Shown here: in pieces, positions 55,599 to 64,000 of the stretch
Layout: every line of letters begins with the position of its first letter
Position numbering within the stretch: the first letter of the stretch is position 1
Source of the DNA: Gottfriedia luciferensis
GTDB taxonomy: Bacteria; Bacillota; Bacilli; Bacillales; Bacillaceae_G
Length of the DNA stretch: 64,000 nt
Reading direction: 5' to 3'
Assembly: GCF_001712755.1 (NCBI RefSeq)
Contig: NZ_MDKC01000036.1
Span: 186,001-250,000 of the forward strand
Translations under genes and position numbers: made by a program
The notes under the pieces: model-generated
Databases searched by the model: none
What the model was told of the DNA's origin: nothing
Seen by the model: the letters and a program-made list of their open reading frames with translations, nothing else

Positions 55599-56924
55599 TT
55601 AGCTTACCATTGTTGCTTTTTCACCGTATAAAACTTTTTCGTAAATTCCGATGAAAACTTTCTTCTCATTATTCCAATTGTATTTATGTCTTGCTTTTAA
55701 ACAATTTTTGCTCATTTCGTCACGAACTTCAGGGTTGTCTAATAAATAGTTCACACCTTCAGCGATTGAATTGATATCGTGGGAGTCTACACATACACCA
55801 GTATATTCACCTTCAACTACCTTCTGAATTTCTGGGAAGCTACAAGCAACAACTGGTACACCGCTCATCATGTACTCAAATAATTTATTCGAAGACGCTG
55901 AATAATGATTGAAATTGATATTATTTAATACTTGAAATCCTAAATAAGCATTTCTTGTATAATTTAGTAATTCATCTACTGGCACTTTATCAATAAATTT
56001 CACTCGATTTTGTAGTTGTAACTCTTCTACTAAATTTAAGAGAGTAGGCTTTATCTTTCCATCACCAATAAAAACAATGATCCCTCTTTTATATAAAGGT
56101 GCAGCTTTTACAATTAATTCTAATCCACGCCCTTTTTGTATACCACCTTGATAAAGAAGTATTGGTTCATCTTCACTAATTCCTAGTTTTTCATGAAGAT
56201 TAATCGCTTTACTTTCTTCCGGCTTAGACACAAATGGGTAATTATGAATTACCTCAGGATAGTCAATATCATATAAATCTTGAGTATATTTTGCCCTAGT
56301 ATTATTTTCGTGAATCATCACATCAATATATTTAATTAAAAACTTCTCAATCTTTCCGAAAATCGGATTCTCATAACCAGATCTACTAGATTGAACTTCA
56401 TGTGAATCATAAACTAATTTACTTTTTTTGAATACTTTTGCACAAATGATACCTTGAGGTAAAGTATTTAAATCATTCGCATGATAAATATCGTAATCCC
56501 TTTTAAGCCCATGATAGATCATTTGTAAAATATTATAGCCTCTAGTTAATAGTACTTTCATATAACGATTACCAAAAAGAACGATCACAGCAGCAATAAT
56601 AATCGTTGCAACTGCATTTAAAAATAACCCAAGTAAAATCAATAAAATAGCAACTAGTTTCATTAATAAACTACTTTTTACTAAATTAAAGATCTTTGCA
56701 CAATAATGAACAAGATGATAGATTCCAAATGGTAAACGATTGTTTACTCGGATTACATTAAATCCTTCTTCCATACGTTCTCTTTTTGGTAATTCTTTTG
56801 AATCATCATGTAAAGCAATTAAATCAACATCATATCCGACTTCTGCTAAAGCAGAGCATTCACGCAGTACGCGTGCATCATTCGTAAAATGATTAAATAC
56901 AAACGCACAAACCTTTTTATTCAT
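55599..56924 (-). CDS. GT4 glycosyltransferase with internal membrane segment
   Basis: The 441-residue protein has a GT-B family 4 fold. The C-terminal domain includes GGIQKGRGLELIVKAAP and the nucleotide-binding EYMMSGVPVVACSFPEI. An unusual hydrophobic block (about residues 84-125, LLMKLVAILLILLGLFLNAV onward) splits the N-terminal domain and would anchor it in the membrane. It overlaps the next gene by 8 bp. The donor and acceptor are unknown. Confidence 0.87.
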   Translation of the reverse strand: MNKKVCAFVFNHFTNDARVLRECSALAEVGYDVDLIALHDDSKELPKRERMEEGFNVIRVNNRLPFGIYHLVHYCAKIFNLVKSSLLMKLVAILLILLGLFLNAVATIIIAAVIVLFGNRYMKVLLTRGYNILQMIYHGLKRDYDIYHANDLNTLPQGIICAKVFKKSKLVYDSHEVQSSRSGYENPIFGKIEKFLIKYIDVMIHENNTRAKYTQDLYDIDYPEVIHNYPFVSKPEESKAINLHEKLGISEDEPILLYQGGIQKGRGLELIVKAAPLYKRGIIVFIGDGKIKPTLLNLVEELQLQNRVKFIDKVPVDELLNYTRNAYLGFQVLNNINFNHYSASSNKLFEYMMSGVPVVACSFPEIQKVVEGEYTGVCVDSHDINSIAEGVNYLLDNPEVRDEMSKNCLKARHKYNWNNEKKVFIGIYEKVLYGEKATMVS

Positions 56925-58131
56925 GGATATCCTCCATCACTTTTAATAACACATTAATATTCGTTTTCCAACGTAGATTTTTGTATGCATATTGATAGCC
57001 ATTTTCTCCATAATTTTTTCGGAGATTTGGATCATTTGCAAGTTTATATATATTTTCAACCAATTCTTCAGGCGTATCTTCTTTTAAGATCATTCCACAG
57101 TTTGCTTCATGAATAATTTCACTTGCATACCCTGCTACATCTCCAATGATTGGTTTCTTAACACACATATAATCAATTATTTTTCCTGGTAAGACGGTTT
57201 TAAACACCTCTTGGTTTACTAAGCTTACATAAGCAATATCAGCACTTGCTACAAGTTTTAAAGTTTCGTTTCGGGATTTTGCAGTATGTAATGTTACATT
57301 CGATAATCCATTCGATTCAATATAATTTTTAACTTCATTTGTATTTTTTCCATAACCAATAATTGAAAAATTAATTGAAGTATTTTCCTTTAATAATGCA
57401 GCTGTTTTCATAAACTTATGCAAATCCTGTGCTAAGCCTAAATTCCCAGTATAAATAACGGTAATATTTTCTTTTTCTAATTGGGCCTCTTTATATGCTA
57501 ATTCACTTTCAGTTAATGAATTAGGTAGAAATGTAATTTTATCCTTATTTACATTTTTATTTGTCATATATTCAATAAAACTTCGGCTATTAACGATTAT
57601 TTTCGTTGCTTTTTTATATAATATTTCTTCTACTTTATATGCAGTTTTTAAGATTAATGGATTAGAGAAAACTTGTACGCCGGTTAGAGACTCTGGCCAT
57701 AAATCTCTTATATCTAATATTAGTGGAGCTTTTAACTTCCATTTAGCAATTAAACCTGCCACACCTACAAATATTGGCGGAGATGTCACAAAAATATAAT
57801 CAAATTCAGCCTTTTGTTTAAAAATAGTACCGATAAATCGAACCATAACTTCCAGATATAAATATAATCTCTTTAAAATACTTCCAGAGTGTTTTTTTAT
57901 AGAAGGATCAATTCGAATGATATCCTTTTCGTCGATTAGTGGTTCATTCCAAAATTGTTTATCTTCATATAGTTCACGACTTGGATATCTAGGCTCTAAT
58001 GTTAGTACCTTTACATCAAACCCCTTTTCCTTCAACTCTATATAAATATTTTTCATACGGTTTGCTGCACTACCTATTTCTGGATAAAAGTGTTGCGAAA
58101 TAAGTAAAATCTTCTTTTTATGTAAACCCAA
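56917..58131 (-). CDS. GT4 glycosyltransferase
   Basis: The 404-residue protein has an N-terminal ILLISQHFYPEIGSAANRM motif and C-terminal GNLGLAQDLHKF and VLPGKIIDYMCVKKPIIG patterns of WbuB/Cap-type GT4 enzymes. The start is TTG at 58131 with AGGAGGT about 9 bp upstream; no in-frame ATG is better. It is the first gene of the leftward cluster and is divergent from tarI. Confidence 0.88.
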   Translation of the reverse strand: MGLHKKKILLISQHFYPEIGSAANRMKNIYIELKEKGFDVKVLTLEPRYPSRELYEDKQFWNEPLIDEKDIIRIDPSIKKHSGSILKRLYLYLEVMVRFIGTIFKQKAEFDYIFVTSPPIFVGVAGLIAKWKLKAPLILDIRDLWPESLTGVQVFSNPLILKTAYKVEEILYKKATKIIVNSRSFIEYMTNKNVNKDKITFLPNSLTESELAYKEAQLEKENITVIYTGNLGLAQDLHKFMKTAALLKENTSINFSIIGYGKNTNEVKNYIESNGLSNVTLHTAKSRNETLKLVASADIAYVSLVNQEVFKTVLPGKIIDYMCVKKPIIGDVAGYASEIIHEANCGMILKEDTPEELVENIYKLANDPNLRKNYGENGYQYAYKNLRWKTNINVLLKVMEDIHE

Positions 58132-58338
58132 GAATGTCTTACCTCCTGAATAGAATTAATCATCAATTCTAACTTGACAAAATATACGATATTTTACCAT
58201 AAACCTTCCTTTTTTACCATTTTTCTAATAGTCAATCATTTAATTTGAAGCTACTTGTACTATAGCATCGAATAATATAGTATAATGTCGACTAATTATT
58301 TTTTATTTGATATTATTATACTTATGTAAATTCAACAA

Positions 58339-58366
58339 TTGACGAAATGTAATTTTTTTGTATACT
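58339..58366 (+). promoter_or_regulatory. Promoter for tarIJ
   Basis: TTGACG (58339-58344) and TATACT (58361-58366) with a 16-bp spacer. Start would lie near 58373, 60 bp before the tarI ATG. Confidence 0.6.
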
Positions 58367-58433
58367 TTGGGTATTTTATTAAAATATCCTTACTTGACAT
58401 ATTAATTCCAAAATAAAAAAGCAGGTGAAATGA

Positions 58434-59150
58434 ATGATTTATGCAGAAATATTAGCGGGTGGAAAAGGTACTCGCATGGGAAATGTTAGTATGCCAAAAC
58501 AATTTCTTGCACTGAATAACCGTCCAATTATTATCCATACAATAGAAAAATTCATCTTAAATGACGACTTTAAAAAGATTTTAGTTGTAACGCCAAAAGA
58601 ATGGATTCAACATACAAAAGATATTATCAAAAAATATATCGGTACGAATGACCGTATAGCTGTTGTTGAGGGTGGTAGCGACCGTAATGAATCAATTATG
58701 AGTGGTATTCGCTATTTACAACAAAACTTTGAAATCACTGATGAAGATATTATCGTAACGCATGACGCTGTTAGACCGTTCTTAACTCATCGAATTATAG
58801 AAGAAAATATTGATGCTGCTCTAACATATGGAGCTGTTGATACTGTTATTGAGGCTGTTGATACAATCATTCAATCTTCTAATCACGATACGATTACAGA
58901 TATCCCAGTAAGAAATACAATGTATCAAGGACAAACTCCTCAGAGTTTTAATATTAATCTACTTACAAAACACTATTCTGAATTAGATTCAGAACAAAAA
59001 GCAATCTTAACTGACGCTTGTAAAATTTGTCTTCTTAAAGGTGTAGACGTAAAGCTAGTTAAAGGTGAAGTTTTTAATATGAAGATTACGACTCCGTATG
59101 ACTTAAAAGTAGCAAATGCACTTTTAAAGGATCAGGTGACGGCAAAATGA
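58434..59150 (+). CDS. tarI: Ribitol-5-phosphate cytidylyltransferase
   Basis: The 238-residue protein is an IspD/TarI-type nucleotidyltransferase with AGGKGTRMG (8-16), TPKEWI and [10 protein letters not shown], typical of TarI. It makes CDP-ribitol from CTP and ribitol 5-phosphate. The pairing with tarJ, overlapping by 4 bp, separates it from IspD. AGGTGA is 6 bp before the ATG. Confidence 0.93.
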   Translation: MIYAEILAGGKGTRMGNVSMPKQFLALNNRPIIIHTIEKFILNDDFKKILVVTPKEWIQHTKDIIKKYIGTNDRIAVVEGGSDRNESIMSGIRYLQQNFEITDEDIIVTHDAVRPFLTHRIIEENIDAALTYGAVDTVIEAVDTIIQSSNHDTITDIPVRNTMYQGQTPQSFNINLLTKHYSELDSEQKAILTDACKICLLKGVDVKLVKGEVFNMKITTPYDLKVANALLKDQVTAK

Positions 59151-60172
59151 TTAATCAAATCTATCGTTTAGTTTCAACAAAACAAATTGAGATCACTTAT
59201 AAAGAACAATCTCTAGAAGGTGACTATATCGTTGTACGTCCAACACATTTATCAATCTGTGCTGCTGATCAACGATACTATACTGGTACTCGTGGCAAAG
59301 AAGCCATGGCAAAAAAATTACCAATGGCACTGATCCATGAAGGTGTCGGAAAAGTTGTTTATGATCCAAAAGGTGATTTTAAAACAGGCTCTCATGTCGT
59401 GATGATTCCAAATACACCTACTCAGGTTGATGATGTCATTGCTGAAAATTATTTAAAAACGAGTAAGTTTCGTTCAAGTGGCTATGATGGTTTCATGCAA
59501 GACTATGTATTCCTTGAAAGAGACCGTGTAGTAGGATTATCTGAAGACATTAACTTGCAAGTTGCAGCGTTTTCTGAATTAATCAGTGTAAGTATGCATG
59601 CAGTTGTCCGATTTGAAGAACGTGCACATCAACGTCGTGATGTTTTAGGCGTTTGGGGTGATGGAAACTTAGGATTTATAACTGCTCTGATCCTAAAAAA
59701 GCGTTATCCAGAAAGTAAAGTATATGTATTTGGTAAAAACCATTCAAAATTAAGCTACTTCTCATTTGCAGATGAAACGTATCAAATTGATGAAGTTCCT
59801 GAAGATGTAACAGTCGACCATGCTTTTGAATGTGTAGGTGGTATTGGTAGTCAATACGCTGTAGAACAAATTATTAACCACATTCAACCAGAAGGCTCGA
59901 TTCCATTACTTGGCGTATCTGAATATCCTGTTGAAATCAATACCCGAATGATCCTTGAAAGAGGAATTACTTTAATAGGTAGCAGTCGAAGCGGACGCTC
60001 TGACTTCGTTGAAACTGTTAACTTCCTTCATGAGAATCCTGAAGTAGTCGAATACTTAGAGACTCTAATTGGAGATGTAAATGAAATTCGTAGTATCGAT
60101 GATATTCATAATGCATTCGAACGTGATTTAACAACTAACTGGGGAAAATCAGTTATGGAATGGAAAATATAA
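59147..60172 (+). CDS. tarJ: Ribulose-5-phosphate reductase
   Basis: The 341-residue zinc-type medium-chain dehydrogenase reduces ribulose 5-phosphate to ribitol 5-phosphate with NADPH. The HEGVG zinc region and the [10 protein letters not shown] cofactor site are present, together with the C-terminal GSSRSGR motif of TarJ. It overlaps tarI by 4 bp and is followed by a terminator at 60182-60209. Ribitol-phosphate polymer synthesis is therefore supported. Confidence 0.93.
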   Translation: MINQIYRLVSTKQIEITYKEQSLEGDYIVVRPTHLSICAADQRYYTGTRGKEAMAKKLPMALIHEGVGKVVYDPKGDFKTGSHVVMIPNTPTQVDDVIAENYLKTSKFRSSGYDGFMQDYVFLERDRVVGLSEDINLQVAAFSELISVSMHAVVRFEERAHQRRDVLGVWGDGNLGFITALILKKRYPESKVYVFGKNHSKLSYFSFADETYQIDEVPEDVTVDHAFECVGGIGSQYAVEQIINHIQPEGSIPLLGVSEYPVEINTRMILERGITLIGSSRSGRSDFVETVNFLHENPEVVEYLETLIGDVNEIRSIDDIHNAFERDLTTNWGKSVMEWKI

Positions 60173-60181
60173 TATAAAATT

Positions 60182-60209
60182 AGAGGGGATACTGCTCTCC
60201 TCTTTTTTA
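60182..60209 (+). terminator. Terminator after tarJ
   Basis: AGAGGGGA pairs with TCTCCTCT (one G-U), followed by TTTTTTAT. It separates tarIJ from the polymerase genes, partly at least. Confidence 0.7.
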
Positions 60210-60262
60210 TGTTAATCATATAACTCATACACTATTTTAATAATGAGGAGAAATTACCTAAA

Positions 60263-62575
60263 ATGAATTTTGAAGTAGTAAGACCATCTAAAATAGATCA
60301 ACCTAAGGTTAGTATCATTATTCCTGTATATAATGTAGAAAATTATATTAAAGAGACAATTGAATCACTTGCCAAACAAACATTAAGTCCGATTGAAATT
60401 ATATTAGTTGATGATGGTTCAACTGATCAGACGCCAAACATCATTAATGACCTTTTAAACTTATATCCAAATATACTATATGCAATTCAGAAAAACGCTG
60501 GTCCTGGTGTTGCAAGAAATAATGGATTGACTTTGGCTAAAGGTGAATACATTAGTTTTGTTGATTCAGATGATTTATTACCTGAGGATGCATTAGAAAC
60601 TATGTATCTAGCAGCAAAAACTGAGGATGCTGAAGTAGTTACAGGTGCTTCTCTAAGCTTTAATAGTACTCGTTCTTGGTATATTGCTAGTCATGTCAAC
60701 AATGGTGTATATACTCCTGGTACGAAATCACTTGTTGCAAATAAAGGACTATTATATTCATTAGGTCCTTGTAACAAAATGTTTAAAGCTACTCTAATTA
60801 AAGATATGTCATTCCCAACTGATATTAGAGTAACAGAAGACCATCCATTTATTATTGAAGCTTATTTAAAAGCAAATAAAATTTTTACAGTTGATAAAGT
60901 AATCTATCATTACCGTAATCGTGAAGAAGAGTCAAATCTTTCTCTTTCACAAGTAGTACGTGTTGATTCAGTTAAGGTTTTACGTGATATCTTAAAAAGT
61001 TTGAGCTATTCTAATCAATTATGGAATAATTTAATACCGAACGAGCTAGAGCGATTAGATGTAATGGGTGTTTATTACCATCGTATCGTTACAGCTGATT
61101 TATGGCCTGCTATTATGAGCGCGGTTCGTTCAAAAGATGCTTCAATCCAAGAAGAAGCATTTCAATTAATTTATGATTGGCTAAAGACAATTGACTTTAA
61201 GTTATATAATAAAGTACCTGCTTTAACTAGAATCACTTCATACGAATTAGTTCCTCATTATAGCTTATTATCGCAAAAGGCAAAGGAACTGCATTTAAAC
61301 TGGTTAAAAGAATGGGTAAAACTTAGTAACCCAGGTACTATGCATACATTGAAAAACTCTAATAGAAAATTTGATACACAGTTGTGTTTAAAAGCATTAC
61401 AAAAAAATTCGATCAAGCCAATTCAGAGTCATATTAGTAAACGAGATCGCAGAAAACGTATTAATAAAGTTAAGAGCCGTCTTAAGAGTGCATTTGCACG
61501 TCGAGTAGTTTTTAAGTTTGCTAGTTTACTACCTGCAGATAATACAATCGTTTTTGCATCAAATAAATCGAAAGGTCTTGATGATTCATATCCTTTCATT
61601 TACGAGCAAATTAGAACGAAGCGCCCACAATATAAAGTAGTTGATGACTTCTTTAAGAAACGTGAGTTCGCTGATTTATGTAAAACATACTACCAATTTG
61701 GCCGTGCTAAATATATTATTCTAAACGACTATCACCGCCAAATTTATAAAATGAATTTTAGAAAAGAAACAGAAGTTATTCAAATGTGGCATGCTTGTGG
61801 TGCATTTAAAAAGTTTGGACATAGTGCAGTAGGTTTTGCAGATAGTAATCCAAAACAGTTTGAAACAAATGCTCACAAACCTTATACAAAAGTTGTTGTT
61901 TCAACGAATGAAGTTGTACCTCATTACGCTGAAGCATTTGATATTGATCAAAAAAATGTTTTACCTTTAGGACTACCTAGAACTGACCTTTTCTTTGACG
62001 ACGAAACAAAGGAATATGTTCGTAGAAAATTCCTAAATAGATTTTCAAAATTAAAAGATAAAAAAATTATTACTTATGCTCCTACATTCCGAGGAAACCC
62101 AAGAGATCGAAAAACGTTTCATTTAGAACTTGATTTAGCTGCAATGCAAGAAAAATTAGGGGAAGATTACGTACTTGTACTAAAATTGCATCCAGCAGTT
62201 ACGAATAATGTAAAAATCCCTGAATCTGCTCGTGATTTTGTATTGAATTTAGGTAATGAAAATATTAATGAAGTATTATTAATGACAGATATTTTAATAA
62301 GCGACTATTCTTCTTTATTATTTGAGTATACATTACTTGAAAGACCTGTTATTTTCTTTGCATATGATTATGAGAACTACATGAAAGAAAGAAGTTTCTT
62401 CTATGATTATCATGATTTTGTACCAGGTCCAATTACTTCAACTACAAATGAGATTATCGATTTAATTCAAAAAGATCAGTTTGATTTAAATAAAGTGAAA
62501 GAATTCAACCAACGTTTCAATGAAATAGCTGACGGACGAGCTTCAGAAAGATTCGTAGAAACGCTAATTAAATAA
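60263..62575 (+). CDS. GT2 plus TarL/TarF-type CDP-alditol polymerase fusion
   Basis: The 770-residue protein has a GT2 domain (15-235: SIIIPVYNVENYIKETIESL, VDDGSTDQT, FVDSDDLLP) and a CDP-glycerol glycerophosphotransferase domain (about 420-765) with TYAPTFRGNPR and SDYSSLLFEYTLLERPVIFF. A basic linker (RDRRKRINKVKSRLKSAFAR, about 397-420) may bind membrane or anionic polymer. Being next to tarIJ, it likely polymerises ribitol phosphate and glycosylates it. GAGGAG lies 15 bp before the ATG. A paralog follows at 62751. Confidence 0.9.
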   Translation: MNFEVVRPSKIDQPKVSIIIPVYNVENYIKETIESLAKQTLSPIEIILVDDGSTDQTPNIINDLLNLYPNILYAIQKNAGPGVARNNGLTLAKGEYISFVDSDDLLPEDALETMYLAAKTEDAEVVTGASLSFNSTRSWYIASHVNNGVYTPGTKSLVANKGLLYSLGPCNKMFKATLIKDMSFPTDIRVTEDHPFIIEAYLKANKIFTVDKVIYHYRNREEESNLSLSQVVRVDSVKVLRDILKSLSYSNQLWNNLIPNELERLDVMGVYYHRIVTADLWPAIMSAVRSKDASIQEEAFQLIYDWLKTIDFKLYNKVPALTRITSYELVPHYSLLSQKAKELHLNWLKEWVKLSNPGTMHTLKNSNRKFDTQLCLKALQKNSIKPIQSHISKRDRRKRINKVKSRLKSAFARRVVFKFASLLPADNTIVFASNKSKGLDDSYPFIYEQIRTKRPQYKVVDDFFKKREFADLCKTYYQFGRAKYIILNDYHRQIYKMNFRKETEVIQMWHACGAFKKFGHSAVGFADSNPKQFETNAHKPYTKVVVSTNEVVPHYAEAFDIDQKNVLPLGLPRTDLFFDDETKEYVRRKFLNRFSKLKDKKIITYAPTFRGNPRDRKTFHLELDLAAMQEKLGEDYVLVLKLHPAVTNNVKIPESARDFVLNLGNENINEVLLMTDILISDYSSLLFEYTLLERPVIFFAYDYENYMKERSFFYDYHDFVPGPITSTTNEIIDLIQKDQFDLNKVKEFNQRFNEIADGRASERFVETLIK

Positions 62576-62581
62576 TTTGTT

Positions 62582-62638
62582 AAAGGCAAGTAAACATTTA
62601 AATCCGTGGATTTATCTGTTTACTTGCCTTTACTTTTG
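62582..62638 (+). terminator. Terminator between the two polymerase genes
   Basis: AAAGGCAAGTAAAC pairs with GTTTACTTGCCTTT, with an inner AAATCC/GGATTT stem, followed by ACTTTT. It is a very stable hairpin. Confidence 0.8.
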
Positions 62639-62750
62639 CTTAACCTATTCATAAATCCTTTAAGAAGGAATAATTTCCAATATTTTTGACAAAATTACTT
62701 TTAACTAATAAATAAACTTTTATTTAATCGTTTGAAATGAGGAAAAATTG

Positions 62751-64000
62751 ATGAGTTTTGAATTAATAATCAACCCTGATTTAAAGGACGTTAAAGTTAG
62801 TTTAATCATCCCTGTATACAATGTAGAGGAATATATTGAAGTAACCTGTTCATCCTTAGTGAATCAATCACTTAAAAATATAGAAATTATATTTATAGAC
62901 GATGGTTCTAGTGATCAAAGTGTTGAATTAATAAAACAATATGCAAAAGATTACCCTAATATTGTATTAGGTATTCAAGATAATAGCGGACCTGGTGTAG
63001 CTAGAAATAATGGAAAGAAGATTGCTAGAGGTGAGTATATCGGCTTTGTCGATTCTGATGATTTATTACCTCACGATGCGATCGAAGCAATGTACCAAGC
63101 AGCTCTTGATGAAAATGCAGATGTTGTTACAGGGCAATCGTTAAGCTTTAATAGTACTCATAAATGGTTTATTGGTAGTCATGTTAGTAATGGAGTAAAT
63201 ATACCTGGAGAAAAGTCATTAATCTCAACCCCAGGACTACTCTATTCTCTTGGACCATGTAATAAACTTTTTAAAGCTACCCATGTCAAAAATATCAATT
63301 TTCCTAAAAATATTAAAGTAACTGAGGACCACCCTTTTATTATAGAAGCATACTTAAAGGCCAATCGAATTTTCACCGTTGATAAAGTTATTTATTACTA
63401 TCGTTCTAGAGAAGCTGAAGACAATATTTCTTTATCTCAAATTGTCAGAGTTAATTCTGTTAAGGTCTTAAATGATATCCTAAAGAGTCTTTCAATTTCC
63501 GATCCTCTTTGGGATCAATACATTATAAACAAATTTGAACGCAATCAATTAAAAGCGCATTACTACCAAAGAATTGTAATGGCAGACATATGGCCAGCAG
63601 TTAACAGTGCGATTCGAAGTATGGAGACAGAGACACAAGTCGAGAGTTTAAAGCTTTTTTTGGAATTTGTAAATAAAATTGATATTCATCTTTATAACAA
63701 AATCCCAGCGATACCTCGGATTCTTTCCTACGAAATCGTTAATCGATATCATTTTATGAGTCCAGAAGCAAAACGAATTCATTTAGACTTACTAAAAGTT
63801 TGGGAAGAAAGATTAAATCCAGAAATGGCTCATCAATTAATAACTTCTAAATTTAAACTAGAGGTTAATTCTTGTTTGGAGGCCGTCAGAAAAAATAGTT
63901 TATCTCCTATTAATAGCCTTGTTAGAATGAAAGCAAATAAAAAAAGGAAAAACAAATTCTCAAGTCGGTTAAAAAGTGCCTTCGCTAGACGGGTTGTTCT
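62751..64000 (+). CDS. GT2 plus CDP-alditol polymerase fusion, cut by the window end
   Basis: The frame starts with ATG at 62751 (TGAGGA upstream) and stays open to the window end, so 416 codons are visible. The first residues are MSFELIINPDLKDVKVSLII, then PVYNVEEYIEVTCSSLVNQS, and the GT2 motifs IDDGSSDQS and FVDSDDLLP are kept. It is strongly related to the protein at 60263 along its whole visible length, including NSTHKWFIGSHVSNGV and the basic SRLKSAFARRVV linker. The polymerase domain would follow beyond the window. It is a tandem duplicate. Confidence 0.88.
   Translation, partial: MSFELIINPDLKDVKVSLIIPVYNVEEYIEVTCSSLVNQSLKNIEIIFIDDGSSDQSVELIKQYAKDYPNIVLGIQDNSGPGVARNNGKKIARGEYIGFVDSDDLLPHDAIEAMYQAALDENADVVTGQSLSFNSTHKWFIGSHVSNGVNIPGEKSLISTPGLLYSLGPCNKLFKATHVKNINFPKNIKVTEDHPFIIEAYLKANRIFTVDKVIYYYRSREAEDNISLSQIVRVNSVKVLNDILKSLSISDPLWDQYIINKFERNQLKAHYYQRIVMADIWPAVNSAIRSMETETQVESLKLFLEFVNKIDIHLYNKIPAIPRILSYEIVNRYHFMSPEAKRIHLDLLKVWEERLNPEMAHQLITSKFKLEVNSCLEAVRKNSLSPINSLVRMKANKKRKNKFSSRLKSAFARRVV

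Overview
The window is low-GC Gram-positive DNA from an endospore-forming Bacillaceae species. The evidence is a GerA-type germinant receptor operon, Spo0E-like phosphatases, PdaA, T-box control of proBA, AGGAGG ribosome sites, frequent TTG/GTG starts, and a yfjO/yfjP/pdaA/yfkAB/yfkD/chaA neighbourhood like that of Bacillus subtilis. The species cannot be named from the sequence alone.

Region 1 (1-11 kb): a small membrane protein, a decayed DNA-binding gene, a secreted subtilisin, and a catabolic module. The module holds a MerR-type activator, an APC-family permease, and a divergent aldehyde dehydrogenase / iron alcohol dehydrogenase / ureohydrolase operon. The permease and the operon each have a promoter with a 19-bp spacer carrying the same TTTGTGTAACA-type palindrome, so one MerR protein probably controls both.

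Region 2 (11-36.5 kb): an accretion island against the 3' end of the rRNA methyltransferase gene rlmD. Fragments of the rlmD 3' end recur at about 11.2, 16.0 and 24.4 kb; three of the four sites also carry the same downstream terminator block. They divide the region into modules: proC plus T-box/proBA plus the C-terminal stump of a large serine recombinase (11.2-16.0); a Spo0E-like gene, a giant bacillopeptidase F-like protease and an XRE-TPR regulator (16.0-24.4); and a second Spo0E-like gene, decayed genes, an IS6 transposase remnant, a LysR regulator, a frameshifted S8 protease and a gerA-type operon (24.4-36.5). Non-coding blocks around the proteases and the LysR gene are duplicated in direct and inverted orientation.

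Region 3 (36.5-51.2 kb): mostly core genome: rlmD, a DNA glycosylase, a likely Fur-controlled small RNA, a GT2/TagF-type fusion, pdaA, class I fumarase, a short SE1561-type gene, yfkAB, yfkD, a YczE-like protein, chaA, a PPOX-fold protein and a VanZ-like protein. It also holds a 12-unit array with 21-bp periodicity and a GC-rich intergenic repeat.

Region 4 (51.2-64 kb): a cell-surface glycopolymer cluster. Leftward genes encode a TagGH-type exporter, a nucleotide-sugar dehydrogenase and three glycosyltransferases. Rightward genes are tarI, tarJ (CDP-ribitol synthesis) and two GT2 plus CDP-glycerol/ribitol polymerase fusions, the last cut by the window end. Together they suggest a ribitol-phosphate teichoic acid-like polymer exported by an ABC transporter.
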